From Sphingomonas sp. Ant H11 (GTDB lineage Bacteria; Pseudomonadota; Alphaproteobacteria; Sphingomonadales; Sphingomonadaceae), in contig NZ_JSBN01000017.1 of NCBI RefSeq assembly GCF_000797515.1, positions 1 through 60,505 of the forward strand: a stretch of DNA of 60,505 bases. Direction: 5' to 3'. The stretch's first letter is position 1. Every line of letters begins with the position of its first letter. Both the position numbers and the translations under genes were made by a program. Of the stretch, positions 1 to 8,952 are shown one piece after another. The notes under the pieces were generated by a model that had not been told where the DNA came from, ran no database searches, and worked only from the letters and a program-made list of their open reading frames with translations.

Positions 1-1025
1 CGGCAGCGCCGACGGCGGCACTGGTGCGCGCGGGGGGAGGCGAGCGCTTCCGGAGCTGGTGTGGACCGGGCCTGTGCGGGAGATGGCACCTGCGGCGCGG
101 CAGGGGCCTTGCGCTCGGGCAAGCGAAAGCCGCGGAACACGGTGGCCGAGGCAATCAGCAAGCCCGTCGCTACCGCAGCGAACACCAGTACCAGCAGCAG
201 GACGCTATAGGCGGTGTCAGCGTGCACCGCGCCAACCGCGCGCTGCTCGACCATCGCCGCCAGCGACGGTTCGAGTATCTCCAGCATCACCGCCAGCAAA
301 AAGACCGTCATCATCGGGGCAAAGGCAAAGGCGAGCGTCGCGCGCAGCCACCCCTCGAACAGCCCGCGCGTCACGTCGAACAGCAACAGCGCGATGAAGA
401 TCGGGCCGATGGCCAGCAACACCCCCAGCACGACCTTGGTGGCGAGCAACAGGCCGAGGCTGAAAAACAGCAGCATGGAGGCGGCCGCCTTGAGCGCCAG
501 CACCTTCACCCCGCCGCCCAGCAGCGGCAACGACTGTAGTGCGGCGATCTGCGGCACGGCGGCGAGCGGACCTGTCGGCTTGGCGGGCACCGGCGGGGCG
601 GGCGCGGCGCTCAAAATATCGAAGGCGCGCTGCAACCGGTCGAAGATGTCGCCGCCGCTTGCGGTCGCCGAATCGAGATGCAGCATGGCGGTCGCGATCT
701 GCGCGGTGCCGTCGAACAGCACGCGCACCACGATCGCCTGATAGGTGTCCCACTGCGTCGCGAAGGACAGGATCGCGGCGAGCTTCACTACCGACAGCGT
801 CACGTCGCCAATACGCAAACCGCCCCGGCCCAGCATCAATTGATAGCCGATCAGCGCGACATACAGCGTCATCAGCGTGGTGAGCACCGCAGCAAAGCTG
901 CCCCCGCTCTGGAACAGCCCATCATAGCCGGTGTGGACCAGCGCACGTACCTGACAATCGGTCACGCGCAGCAGCGCATGGACCAGATGGACATCGGGCG
1001 GGGCGGCGGGGCAGGCGTTCGACAT
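1..1025 (-). CDS. virB6: VirB6/TrbL-type T4SS inner-membrane channel protein (partial, C-terminus beyond window)
   Basis: Reading the minus strand from the ATG at 1025 gives an open frame that runs off the left edge after about 341 residues. It has a short polar N-terminus, hydrophobic segments at about residues 45-65 and 75-95, a Pro/Ala-rich loop, and then a cluster of strongly hydrophobic helices (about residues 170-300), followed by a Pro/Ala-rich tail. That topology and the place directly after virB4 fit VirB6, the polytopic protein that forms part of the type IV secretion channel in the inner membrane. The start lies 6 bp after the virB4 stop, so it belongs to the same operon. The family assignment rests mainly on topology and neighbours, because VirB6 has little sequence conservation. 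The end is missing only because the window stops. Confidence 0.75.
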   Translation of the reverse strand, partial: MSNACPAAPPDVHLVHALLRVTDCQVRALVHTGYDGLFQSGGSFAAVLTTLMTLYVALIGYQLMLGRGGLRIGDVTLSVVKLAAILSFATQWDTYQAIVVRVLFDGTAQIATAMLHLDSATASGGDIFDRLQRAFDILSAAPAPPVPAKPTGPLAAVPQIAALQSLPLLGGGVKVLALKAAASMLLFFSLGLLLATKVVLGVLLAIGPIFIALLLFDVTRGLFEGWLRATLAFAFAPMMTVFLLAVMLEILEPSLAAMVEQRAVGAVHADTAYSVLLLVLVFAAVATGLLIASATVFRGFRLPERKAPAAPQVPSPAQARSTPAPEALASPRAHQCRRRRC

Positions 1026-1030
1026 GACGG

Positions 1031-3403
1031 TCAGGCCAGCAGCCGTGGCAGCCACTGCGCCGGATCGTCGCCAACCTCGGCGCGGATCGCATCGAGGCGG
1101 CGCACGCTGCTTTCGCGGCCCGACAGGATCGTCAGCAAATCGGGCATGCCGCCCAGATTGAGCCGGGCGATCACACTGTTATTGCCATGCTTTATCAGGA
1201 AGCAGCGCGCCGTGTCGGGCAGCGTGCGGATCAAGTCGAATTCATGCGCGGTCAGGCCGAAGCCGTCGCAATAATCGACCGCCTGCGCCTTGGGGTTGAC
1301 CATGAAGATCTGCGTCGCGGCCTGTTCGATGATCGCGCTGGAAATCTGGCTCGCCAGCGCGTCCGATGCGCTTTGGGTGCAGAAACCGACGATACCGTTG
1401 CGCTTGCGGATCGTCTTTTCCCAATCCTTGATGCGCACCACGAACGCGGGATCGTCGAGCGCTTTCCAGCCTTCATCGATCACGATGATGCTCGGCGTGC
1501 CGTCCAGCCGCTGTTCGACGCGGTGGAACAGGTACATCATCACCGGCGTGCGCGCAGCGGGATCGTCGAGGATCTGCGTCATGTCGAAGCCGAGCGTCGC
1601 TACGTCGAGATCGAGCGCGTCTTCCTCATTGTCGAACAGCCACGCATAATCGCCCTTGCCGCACCACGCCGCCAGCCGCGCGGCGAGATCGAGCGTGGTC
1701 GGGCGTCCGCGCCCGCGGAACAGCTCGACGAAATAGCGCAGCCGCCTGAGCGCGCGCGGCTGGCTGAAATTGGCGTCGACTGCATCGGCGATGCGCGCCA
1801 GATCCTCCGCGTCGAGCGCGGGGCCAGTGCCCGACACGAGCTTCGCCACCCAATCACACAGAAAGCGCCGGTTGGCAGGGTTGTCCTCCAGCAACAGCGG
1901 GTTGAGCCCGGTCGGCTGGCCGGGGCGCAGCAAATCATAGCGCCCGCCAATCGCGCGCAGGAAAATCTCCGCGCCGCGATCCTTGTCGAAATAGACCGTG
2001 CGCGGCGACAGCTTCTGCGCCTGGGCGAGCAGGAAGCCCATCACCACGGTCTTGCCCGCGCCCGACGGGCCAATCACGGTGAAATTGCCAAGATCGCCCT
2101 TGTGGAAATTGAAATAATAGGGGCCAGCCGATGTCGTTTCCAACACCGTGATGGCAGGCCCCCAATGGTTGCCCTGCGCCGAGCCGGAGGGGAAACAATG
2201 GCCGCTGGCAAGGCTGGCGAAATTGCCGCTCGACACCAGGGCGCGCCTGGCGATGAATTTGAAATTGCCGGGGAACTGCGCCCAATAGGCGGCTTCGAGA
2301 TTGACATCCTCGCGCACCGCGATCACGCCCAACTCGCTAAAGGCGGTCTGCACATCGGCGGCGGCGAAATTGAGCGCGTCGAGCGTGTCGGCCTTGACCA
2401 TGACGGTCAGGTGATGCTCGCCAAAGCCCGATCGCCCCGCTGCGACATCGTCCTTGGCCGATGCCAGCTCGTAACGCTGGCTCAGCGCCTCATCATCGGC
2501 GGCCTTCATCCGGCGCAAAGCAAGGTTCATGCGGTCGAGCGTCGCTTGCCGATCGACAAAGGCGAAGCTCTCGCTCAGCACCATTTCGGCGGGCAAGCGC
2601 AGCAAATCATCGAACATGCCGGGCACGGTCTGCGCCGGATAATCCTTGATCGAAACCATCGCGGCGAAGCGACGCGGCGCATCGCCAGTGGCCGCGAGTT
2701 CGAGCGCGTCGGCACCGAAGCTGATCCGGCGATCGGGCAGATAATGGCCGAAATCGCCGCCCGGCTCGATCACCCGGCGAAGATCGCCGCCATAGAGCAA
2801 GGCGAGAAATTCGAGCGGTTCCGAACAGCGTCCGGCAGGCCCGGCATAGCTGGTGAGCAAGCGCGCGCCATAGGGTTCGAGCGAGGCGAGCAGAATGTCG
2901 CGCGCGGCGTTGAGCGCGACCAGATCGCGCATCCGCCGCGCATCGCTCTCCGCGCGCCCACTCCCCCGCAACAGATTTTGCAGCACCCCGATCCGCCCCG
3001 GCAGCGGACGCCGCACCAGCGTGATAAACAGGTCGTTGACGTAGAGTTTCCGGCTGGACAGCTTGGTGCGCCACGCGGTGTCGAGCGACTGGCTGAAGGG
3101 ATCGGCAAAGGTCCCTTCGAACACCGGCTGCACTTCGCGGCGGACGACATGATGATACAGCGCGAAGCGCGCATCGGCGATGCCGCGCAGCATCGTGTCA
3201 CGCAGGGTTTTGCGGTAATTCAGCTCCTCCGAATCCGCCGTTTCGAACGGGAAGCCGGTCAGCCGGACGACTTGCATCATCCGCCCGTCGCGCAGCTCGA
3301 TCGTCGCATCGTCGAGTGCGCGGGCATAAGGCAAATACGCGCCCGCCGAGCGTTCACGGGCGAAGCTCGGGGGCTGGTCAACCGGGGAGGTGCGCGCCAG
3401 CAT
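1031..3403 (-). CDS. virB4: Type IV secretion system ATPase VirB4
   Basis: The 790-residue protein has the usual length of VirB4/CagE ATPases, which energise pilus assembly and substrate transfer at the cytoplasmic face of the T4SS. The N-terminal half is the CagE/TrbE/VirB domain. A clear Walker A (GPSGAGKT, about residues 445-452) and Walker B (IIVIDEGWKAL, about residue 640) mark the C-terminal ATPase domain, and a conserved GFCTQSASD segment follows. The ATG at 3403 lies just after the virB3 stop, and virB6 starts 6 bp after its stop. No frameshift or missing motif is seen, so this protein should be functional. Confidence 0.95.
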   Translation of the reverse strand: MLARTSPVDQPPSFARERSAGAYLPYARALDDATIELRDGRMMQVVRLTGFPFETADSEELNYRKTLRDTMLRGIADARFALYHHVVRREVQPVFEGTFADPFSQSLDTAWRTKLSSRKLYVNDLFITLVRRPLPGRIGVLQNLLRGSGRAESDARRMRDLVALNAARDILLASLEPYGARLLTSYAGPAGRCSEPLEFLALLYGGDLRRVIEPGGDFGHYLPDRRISFGADALELAATGDAPRRFAAMVSIKDYPAQTVPGMFDDLLRLPAEMVLSESFAFVDRQATLDRMNLALRRMKAADDEALSQRYELASAKDDVAAGRSGFGEHHLTVMVKADTLDALNFAAADVQTAFSELGVIAVREDVNLEAAYWAQFPGNFKFIARRALVSSGNFASLASGHCFPSGSAQGNHWGPAITVLETTSAGPYYFNFHKGDLGNFTVIGPSGAGKTVVMGFLLAQAQKLSPRTVYFDKDRGAEIFLRAIGGRYDLLRPGQPTGLNPLLLEDNPANRRFLCDWVAKLVSGTGPALDAEDLARIADAVDANFSQPRALRRLRYFVELFRGRGRPTTLDLAARLAAWCGKGDYAWLFDNEEDALDLDVATLGFDMTQILDDPAARTPVMMYLFHRVEQRLDGTPSIIVIDEGWKALDDPAFVVRIKDWEKTIRKRNGIVGFCTQSASDALASQISSAIIEQAATQIFMVNPKAQAVDYCDGFGLTAHEFDLIRTLPDTARCFLIKHGNNSVIARLNLGGMPDLLTILSGRESSVRRLDAIRAEVGDDPAQWLPRLLA

Positions 3404-3406
3404 CGT

Positions 3407-3694
3407 TCAGGGACAGTAAGAGTTGCAACGCCAATAGGCGTGGTTGCGCCCGCGCGGGCATTGCGCGAGCTTGGTCATCCACAAATCGAAGAAGCGCGGC
3501 TCGCGCAGACACGCGAGATAGCCGCCCAGATGGATGACGAGCGACAGCAGCAGCACCAAAAACGATTTGGTGACGAGAAACGCCTCCATCGTGATGACGG
3601 CGTTGAGCACGAAGAAGCTGTAAGTGACGCCCGCGAACATTTGCGGGCGGGTCAGCGCACCGAACACTGGATCGCGGGCGAGCGGCGCGTTCAC
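3407..3694 (-). CDS. virB3: T4SS protein VirB3
   Basis: This 95-residue protein starts at a GTG (3694) that overlaps the virB2 stop as GTGA. A longer upstream reading in this frame exists but has no membrane-protein character and would overlap virB2 entirely, so the short form was chosen. The sequence begins with the VirB3-typical PLARDPVFGALTRPQMFAGV segment, followed by two adjacent hydrophobic helices (about residues 20-60) and a short Arg/Trp/Cys-rich tail. VirB3 is a small inner-membrane component that works with VirB4 in pilus biogenesis. Size, position between virB2 and virB4, and the N-terminal motif all agree. Confidence 0.88.
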   Translation of the reverse strand: MNAPLARDPVFGALTRPQMFAGVTYSFFVLNAVITMEAFLVTKSFLVLLLSLVIHLGGYLACLREPRFFDLWMTKLAQCPRGRNHAYWRCNSYCP

Positions 3695-4026
3695 AGCCCT
3701 GGCCCTGTTGCGGCAGATTTGATTCCGGCGACGATCGCGGCGGCCCCGAACACGATGAAGCAGCCGAGGATCACCGTTGCGCCGCGCCGCCAGTCGATGC
3801 GGCCGGTGAGCATCCCCAACCCGGTCGCGCCGACCGCGATCACCGCCAGCGAGGTCGCCACCGCGCCGAGCAGCGTGCCCTGCACCCAATCGACCGCAGA
3901 CACGATCACGCCCGATCCCGACGGGTCGAGCGAGGCGGATTGCGCGTGCGCCATCGTGCTCCACAGCAGGCCAAGGCCTGCCGCGACGGGACGCGCAAGA
4001 ATAGGAGTGCGCCGAAGCGATATCAT
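3691..4026 (-). CDS. virB2: VirB2/TrbC-type major pilin
   Basis: The 111-residue protein has an N-terminal signal peptide ending at about AHA-QS (residue 28). Two hydrophobic helices (about residues 42-65 and 80-105) follow, separated by a short charged loop containing GRIDWRRG. This is the classic layout of a VirB2/TrbC pilin precursor, which is cleaved, inserted in the inner membrane and extruded as the conjugative pilus. Its ATG overlaps the virB1 stop (ATGA) and its stop overlaps the virB3 GTG, so translation is probably coupled along the operon. Confidence 0.85.
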   Translation of the reverse strand: MISLRRTPILARPVAAGLGLLWSTMAHAQSASLDPSGSGVIVSAVDWVQGTLLGAVATSLAVIAVGATGLGMLTGRIDWRRGATVILGCFIVFGAAAIVAGIKSAATGPGL

Positions 4027-4637
4027 CGATCATTCCTCTGCTTGAACTTGGGGGCGACGCCCTCGACCGTGCTGCCGAGCCGCCCGAGCACCGCCCCGAC
4101 ATAAGCGCGCGTTTCACGGTAAGGCGGCACCCCGCGCCAGCGATCGACCGCACCCGGACCGGCATTGTAAGCGGCGAGACTGAGTACGAGATCGCCGCGA
4201 TAGCGCCGCATCAACCGCGCGAGATACAGCGCGCCGCCCTGATAATTCTGTTCCGAATCATACGGGTTCACCCCCAATGCGCGGGCGGTGGCGGGCATCA
4301 ACTGCATCTCGCCAATCGCGCCGGCGCGCGACACTACGCCGGCGCGAAAGCGCGATTCCTGCCACGCCACGGCTTCGATCAACGCTGGGCTGACCCCCGT
4401 CGCGAGCCCGGCGCGAGTGGCGGCTTGCGCGGTCGAGTTGGTGGAGGCGCGGGGTTCGCGCACCGGGGCCGGCGGCACGATCGCGCGACTGCCCTCGGCG
4501 GTGAATTGTGTCGGCCCGGTATAGACGCTGGTCTGGCCGTCGGTGCCGATTTCGATCACTTGCGCCGATACAGGCACGGCGAAGCCGAGCGCGGTCGCTG
4601 CCGCAGCTCTTATGCTCCACACGCCGCTTCGCGTCAT
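4023..4637 (-). CDS. virB1: VirB1-like lytic transglycosylase
   Basis: The 204-residue protein has an N-terminal signal peptide (about residues 1-25) and an SLT-type lytic transglycosylase domain. The catalytic glutamate lies in AWQESRF, followed by GAIGEMQLMPATA, NYQGGALYLARLM and the AAYNAGPGAVDRW motif. VirB1 opens the peptidoglycan locally so that the secretion channel can be built. It is the first gene of the virB block. Its start region overlaps the extended open frame of the upstream DUF4198 gene by about 380 bp in another frame, which is probably not a real protein overlap. Confidence 0.9.
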   Translation of the reverse strand: MTRSGVWSIRAAAATALGFAVPVSAQVIEIGTDGQTSVYTGPTQFTAEGSRAIVPPAPVREPRASTNSTAQAATRAGLATGVSPALIEAVAWQESRFRAGVVSRAGAIGEMQLMPATARALGVNPYDSEQNYQGGALYLARLMRRYRGDLVLSLAAYNAGPGAVDRWRGVPPYRETRAYVGAVLGRLGSTVEGVAPKFKQRNDR

Positions 4638-5559
4638 CGTCTCGCGATCCTTCGCTGCGGGGCGATGGTATCGCCAACCGCGGTTGATAGCGCCCGGAGC
4701 CAGCCGTCGCCTTACGCGCGCGGCGCGACATCGGGGGCCGGGGATAGCCGAAGGTCAGGCTCGAAAATGTCGTTTCGAAATCCGCTTTGGGATTGCCCTT
4801 GATCGGCTTTGTCCAGATTACGTTGAGCTGCCAGTTTCCGATGCGCGGCACGCGAAATAAAGCGCGCCCGGCGGCGTCGGTCACATGCGTGGCGAGCGGA
4901 CGTTCGTCGAAATCGAGGTTGTTCAGCTTGACCGTGCCGCCCGCCAGCGGCTTGCCTTCGTAAAACACGCGCACCGGTAAATCGGCCCCCGGCGGCAAGG
5001 TGTAGGGATCGCGCTCCAGCACCAGTTCCAGGCTGAGGCCGATGCGCCGGGTCGCCACGTCGGTGGCGGGCGCGTTGCCCACCTGGATCAACGCCTTGGC
5101 GCGACGCGAATACAGCTCGCGTCCGGGGGCATCGGTCATGCCGGTGCGTTGGCGCAGTGCGAGCGCGGGGGTTAATCCCTCCACCTTCAGATAATCGGTA
5201 AAGCGGATGCCGGGCAGTTCGCTCGGCGTCGCATTGGTCGCCAGCGCGTACAGATATTCGCCGGATGGTCCGAAATGGAGCGTGGTATCGGTCGTGGCCG
5301 ACCCCAGCTTCAGCTCGGGGCGCCGGTCGCTGTGGCCGTCGGGGCCATACCGGTCGAACCGGGTGATGCGGTTCGCCTCGATCAGCGATTTCGAACGATA
5401 GCTGCCGTGCCCGACCAAAATCGACATGGTGGTGGTGCCGCCGGTCGGAACCCAGAAGGCGTTGGGCTGGATCCAGAAATCATGCGCCAGTGCCAGACCG
5501 GGCACCGCCAAAACGGCCACTGCGCCTAAGCGCCACATGGTCCCGCGACGCAGCTTCAT
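4258..5559 (-). CDS. DUF4198 (NikM-like) periplasmic protein, 3' end probably frameshifted
   Basis: The frame is open well upstream, but the ATG at 5559 gives a convincing signal peptide ending at ALA-HDFW. It is followed by a DUF4198 domain (PF10670, a family linked to nickel uptake): the His/Asp/Trp start HDFWIQP, PVRVFYEGKPL, and the end WTKPIKGNPKADFETTFSSLTFG. Family members normally end there (about position 4735). Here the frame runs on into Arg-rich sequence and overlaps virB1 by about 380 bp until 4258. In the adjacent frame a TAA occurs at 4712-4714, so a one-base indel near 4740 and a true end at 4712 are likely. The neighbouring HupE/UreJ gene is divergent, and NikR with its receptor lies a few kb away, supporting a role in metal handling. 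Function is inferred. Confidence 0.7.
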   Translation of the reverse strand: MKLRRGTMWRLGAVAVLAVPGLALAHDFWIQPNAFWVPTGGTTTMSILVGHGSYRSKSLIEANRITRFDRYGPDGHSDRRPELKLGSATTDTTLHFGPSGEYLYALATNATPSELPGIRFTDYLKVEGLTPALALRQRTGMTDAPGRELYSRRAKALIQVGNAPATDVATRRIGLSLELVLERDPYTLPPGADLPVRVFYEGKPLAGGTVKLNNLDFDERPLATHVTDAAGRALFRVPRIGNWQLNVIWTKPIKGNPKADFETTFSSLTFGYPRPPMSRRARKATAGSGRYQPRLAIPSPRSEGSRDDDAKRRVEHKSCGSDRARLRRACIGASDRNRHRRPDQRLYRADTIHRRGQSRDRAAGPGARTPRLHQLDRASRHSRRARDGGQPSVDRSRGVAGIALSRRRSVARRRDWRDAVDARHRPRIGGEPV

Positions 5560-5630
5560 CCGGCGCAAAGGCATCGATTTGGCGCGCTGGCCCGTAAGCC
5601 TGGCACATTCCCGGGCGACAAGGTTGGATA

Positions 5631-6322
5631 ATGACACGGTCTGGAATTCTCCCAAGCGATGTTGTCTTTACGGAGCAGGGCCGGATTTTGGTGCAGCGCC
5701 GGGTAAACAATCCGGTCGCGCCCACACGCCCGTCGCCGCTTGTGCCGCTGGCCTGTGCGGTCACCCTGGCGAGCGTGCTCGCGACGCCGCCAGCGCGCAT
5801 ACCGGTACGGGTTTGGCGGGCGGGTTCGTTTCCGGGTTGCTCCATCCGCTCAGCGGAATGGATCATTTGCTGGCGATGGTGTCGGTCGGTCTGTGGGGCG
5901 CGATCCTGGGGCGACCGTTACTGGTCGCCTTGCCGGTGATCTTCCCCGCGATGATGGCGGGCGGGGCGATCCTTGGGATGGTCGGCGCGCCGGTGCCGCC
6001 GGTCGAGCTTGGCATCGCGCTGTCGGTGCTGATGCTGGGCATGGCGATTGCGTTCGGCCTGCGCCCGCCGGTGTGGCTGGCGTGTGTGATGGTGGGCGTG
6101 TTCGCGCTGTTTCACGGCTATGCGCATGGCCGCGAACTGCCGTCCGCCGCCGATCCGATCGGCTATAGCGCGGGCTTCGTGCTCAGTACCGGGCTGCTGC
6201 ATATCGCCGGTATCGCGGTCGGGACCTTGAATGACACGCGGCGCGGCGCGCTGTTCGTCAAAGGTCTGGGCGCGGGCATTGGCGTGACGGGGTTGTATTT
6301 CCTGGCCCGCGTGTTGCTGTGA
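5631..6322 (+). CDS. hupE: HupE/UreJ family nickel/cobalt permease, frameshifted in the signal peptide
   Basis: The mature part is unmistakable: AHTGTGLAGGFVSG, then LHPLSGMDHLLAMVSVGLWG with the conserved H...MDH metal-binding motif, then FHGYAHG and about six hydrophobic helices ending at 6322. HupE/UreJ proteins import nickel or cobalt for metalloenzymes. The frame of this part has no sensible start. A good signal-peptide core (PLVPLACAVTLASVLAT) lies just upstream in the neighbouring frame, and the two join near 5783-5790. One missing base explains this. The exact start is unclear: the ATG at 5631 or the GTG at 5691 are candidates. The stop overlaps the next gene's ATG. Confidence 0.75.
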
Positions 6323-6804
6323 TGCGCGACGGTCTGCTTCCATCGGCGATGCTGTGCGTCGCGCTGGCGCTGGCGCTGGGGTTCGTGCCGACCCGCATCT
6401 GGGGGATCGCTGTAGCGGCCTTGCTGTTCGGATGTGCCGCCGCCTTGCTGCTGCCGGTCACGCCCGATCACGCCGACGCAATTTTCCTGGGCTGCTGGGT
6501 CAGCACGGTGGTGCTGGCGGGCTGCGTCCATCTGCCCCGCGGCATGAACCGCGCCACCGCTGTGGTGCTGGGCCTTAACGCAGGCGTGTGGGCCTGTCTG
6601 GTGGCGCGTGTCGGCGGGGGCGCGGCAAACCTGCTGGTCGCGGTCCCGCTTGTGCTGTTGTGCGTTCCGGCGCGCTGGCTGGTGCTGACCGGGCGCGGAA
6701 TCGCGCTGAAAGTGGCGGCAAGCTGGCTGCTGGCGATCGGGGTGATGGAAATGGTCCTGATGCTGACGCCGACGCCGGGCTACAAGCCCGATCACATGGA
6801 GTGA
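6319..6804 (+). CDS. Small polytopic membrane protein, unknown
   Basis: The 161-residue protein starts at an ATG that overlaps the hupE stop (ATGA), so the two are probably co-translated. It consists almost entirely of hydrophobic helices (roughly residues 8-25, 28-50, 55-75, 80-95, 100-120 and 130-150) with few charged residues. I do not recognise a family. The tight coupling to HupE suggests an accessory membrane subunit or a passenger of the metal-uptake operon, but this is inference. The gene converges on the ECF sigma gene with a 13-bp gap. Confidence 0.65.
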   Translation: MMRDGLLPSAMLCVALALALGFVPTRIWGIAVAALLFGCAAALLLPVTPDHADAIFLGCWVSTVVLAGCVHLPRGMNRATAVVLGLNAGVWACLVARVGGGAANLLVAVPLVLLCVPARWLVLTGRGIALKVAASWLLAIGVMEMVLMLTPTPGYKPDHME

Positions 6805-6817
6805 GCCTGGCTTGGCG

Positions 6818-7402
6818 TCAGGAGGACAGCGCCACTGCCTGATCGAAAAACACCCGCAATTGTTGCACCCCGCGCCGCATTCTCGCTTTGGCGGTGCCGA
6901 CGGGGACGCAGAGCACCGTAGCCAGTTCCTCATGCGTGTAGCCATAGACCAAGGCGAGCGTCAGAACCTCGCGTTGCTTGTCGCCCAGTTTCGAAAAGCC
7001 GCTGAACATGTCGAGCCGCTCGATCACCGGGTCCGCAAGTGAGGCGATGTGGTCGACATGATCGGCAATGTCTTCCAACTGTGTGCGGTTGCGGCGGACA
7101 TGGTCGATCGCCGCATTGCGCGCGATGCGCGATATCCATGCCATTGCCGGGCCTTTGGCCGGATCGAACTGCTTGGCCTGCGACCAGACGCGGACGAAGG
7201 TGTCCTGCGTCACGTCTTCTGCGATCACGGGCTGGCCGACGATCCGTAACGCAATGTTGAACAGGCGGCGGTTGGTTGCTTGATAGAGTGCGCGAAACGC
7301 GCGGTGGTCACCCGCGGCAGTGGCGCTGAGCAGTCGCGAAAGAGCGAGGTCGAACCTGTCGATGGCGGCGGTCTGTTCCGCAGTTTGCAGTGCACTCGAC
7401 AT
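6818..7402 (-). CDS. ECF-type RNA polymerase sigma factor (RpoE/ChrR-like group)
   Basis: The 194-residue protein has region 2 (DHRAFRALYQATNRRLFNIALRIV, then AEDVTQDTFVRVW) and region 4 (LTLALVYGYTHEELATVLCVPVGTAKARMRRG), the two hallmarks of extracytoplasmic-function sigma factors. The gene is preceded on the same strand by a ChrR-like cupin gene (120 bp upstream). That combination is typical of the RpoE-ChrR group, which responds to singlet oxygen or related stress. A candidate target promoter lies before the DUF4331 gene. The assignment to this specific group is inferred from the cupin neighbour and region 4 similarity, not proven. Confidence 0.85.
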   Translation of the reverse strand: MSSALQTAEQTAAIDRFDLALSRLLSATAAGDHRAFRALYQATNRRLFNIALRIVGQPVIAEDVTQDTFVRVWSQAKQFDPAKGPAMAWISRIARNAAIDHVRRNRTQLEDIADHVDHIASLADPVIERLDMFSGFSKLGDKQREVLTLALVYGYTHEELATVLCVPVGTAKARMRRGVQQLRVFFDQAVALSS

Positions 7403-7521
7403 GATACCCCCACCCGTCCCAAGATCGTGTCGGGCTGCCTGAAGGCACCGACATCCCCAATACGGGCGGGCAATCCGAAAGGATGCGGGGCGGGTGAGGC
7501 CGGTTAGGGTAACCCCGGGGA

Positions 7522-7995
7522 TTATAGGTCGAACGGGTCGCCGGGCGTGTCTTCGTCAAGCGGGGCCAGCGGGCCACGAATATAGAGCAGCGCACCGTCG
7601 CGGCTGGTTAGCGTGCCGTGATCATGCCCGGTAAAGGCAATATGGAGATCGCCCTCGCGTGCGATGTCGCCATCGACCTCGATTTCGCCGGACAGGACCA
7701 GGCACTCCTCTACGGAGGCGTGCGAGTGCGGTGGCACCTCGGCACCGGGTTCAAGCTTCAGGTAATAGGACTCCCATCCGGCATTGGCATCGACATAGAG
7801 TTGGCGCTTCAGCACCTTCGGGCCGATGCTCAGCCACACAGCCGAGTCCTTGGTAATCGTTAAGCGCGGACGCGCCGCCACCAACGCGGCAATGCGCGCT
7901 TCGATTTGTTGCCAGCGGGGATCGCCACCGGAATCGACGGAAGCGGATGTATCCGATCGCCCGCGTTCGGGGCCCGCGTCTTCAGCCATCGTCAT
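7522..7995 (-). CDS. ChrR-like cupin-domain protein, putative anti-sigma or sensor
   Basis: With the ATG at 7995 the protein has 157 residues. The frame is open to 8145, but those upstream residues look non-coding. The C-terminal half is a cupin: LEPGAEVPPHSHASVEECLVLSGEIEVDG contains the metal-binding pattern HxHxxxxE, and a later GHDHGT supplies another His. ChrR proteins combine a zinc-finger anti-sigma domain with such a cupin, but here no HxxxCxxC zinc finger is seen. So it is either a cupin-only sensor or an anti-sigma of reduced form. It is the gene directly upstream of the ECF sigma factor on the same strand. Confidence 0.65.
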   Translation of the reverse strand: MTMAEDAGPERGRSDTSASVDSGGDPRWQQIEARIAALVAARPRLTITKDSAVWLSIGPKVLKRQLYVDANAGWESYYLKLEPGAEVPPHSHASVEECLVLSGEIEVDGDIAREGDLHIAFTGHDHGTLTSRDGALLYIRGPLAPLDEDTPGDPFDL

Positions 7996-8212
7996 ATTGA
8001 ACCGGTACCCTTCACCCACTATTCCAAGGCTCTTACGCAAAATTTCCCAATTGCGATGCGCTACCATAGCCATGTCGCGCGATCCACATTCCGGTACGCC
8101 GTAACCCAGGGCCGCGCGGCTTCGGTGTGGCCATGGGCAAAGCATCCATTTGGTCGATCGCTTCGTAAACGCAGCATGATCTCATTCGGTCCCGCGAAGT
8201 GACGCGACAAGC

Positions 8213-8926
8213 ATGTGGCGATCGACATTGTCATGGCCTGTGCAGGCGATAACGCGCCGTCGCCTGGCGGCGATCGGCATGTCGCTCTGCGTCATATCGT
8301 TCGAGCTGATCCTGGTCCTATGGGGATTTCCCGTTGGCACGTCGGTACTCCGTGCCGGAACCAGCCGCGCGAACGGCACATCGGCGCAGCTCTCGGTTTT
8401 CGAGCTCCCGGCAATCGCGACAGCACGCCCGGCAAAACGCACCACAAAGACGACGATACCGGAGCACAAGCCGGTCGAGCCCGCGCCGCATGCGGTGGCG
8501 CATATCGCGACCGATCCCGATCTCGCGGCGATGCAGGAACAGGATGAAGCCAGCCTCGCGGCTTTCGAACCGCTATCGGGGCAACACGGTTCGGAAGCGC
8601 CCTGTAGCCTGGCGCAGGATCTCGCGAGCGACCTCCAGGCCAACCCGCTTGCGCAGCGCGCGCTGGAGCGCATTCCGATCCAATCGACGTCGGTCGCTGG
8701 CGCATTGCTGCTGTGGGACGGTCGCTGGATCGTCGCCGAGGCAGATCCCGGCTCGGCGATGCTGCGGGAGATCGTGCTGCGCGAAGTGCTGGCTGCCAAG
8801 CCGGAATGCCTCGCCGCGTTGAACGTCGGCCCGCAGTTTCTGTTTATCAGAAGCGCCAGCAAAACGATCACGATCGTGATCGGCTCCGGCCAATGGCGCT
8901 GGGGCGACCTCACGACCAGCTCGTAA
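8213..8926 (+). CDS. Hypothetical membrane-anchored protein
   Basis: The 237-residue protein has one N-terminal hydrophobic segment (about residues 20-40) after a basic stretch. It continues with an Ala/Pro/Thr-rich linker and a C-terminal globular part that contains one Cys in APCSLAQDL and one in AKPECLAALN. This suggests an inner-membrane anchor with a periplasmic domain, possibly with a disulphide. The C-terminal part reads like a cofactor-free small domain ending in FIRSASKTITIVIGSGQWRW. I do not recognise a family. It lies between the cupin/sigma pair (divergent) and the DUF4331 gene (same strand), so it may belong to that regulon. Confidence 0.55.
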   Translation: MWRSTLSWPVQAITRRRLAAIGMSLCVISFELILVLWGFPVGTSVLRAGTSRANGTSAQLSVFELPAIATARPAKRTTKTTIPEHKPVEPAPHAVAHIATDPDLAAMQEQDEASLAAFEPLSGQHGSEAPCSLAQDLASDLQANPLAQRALERIPIQSTSVAGALLLWDGRWIVAEADPGSAMLREIVLREVLAAKPECLAALNVGPQFLFIRSASKTITIVIGSGQWRWGDLTTSS

Positions 8927-8952
8927 TTTTTGCCACAATATTTTTAGCGGGG

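Noticed and set aside
1187..4045. Long plus-strand open frame (about 950 codons) opposite virB4-virB2
   Set aside because: Its residues are His/Arg/Ala-rich without domains, and it lies antisense to well-supported virB genes; high GC creates such mirror frames.
8177..8204. TGATC-N18-TGAC as a second ECF promoter before the 8213 gene
   Set aside because: The -10 match is poor and the start codon would lie almost at the transcription start, so it was not listed.
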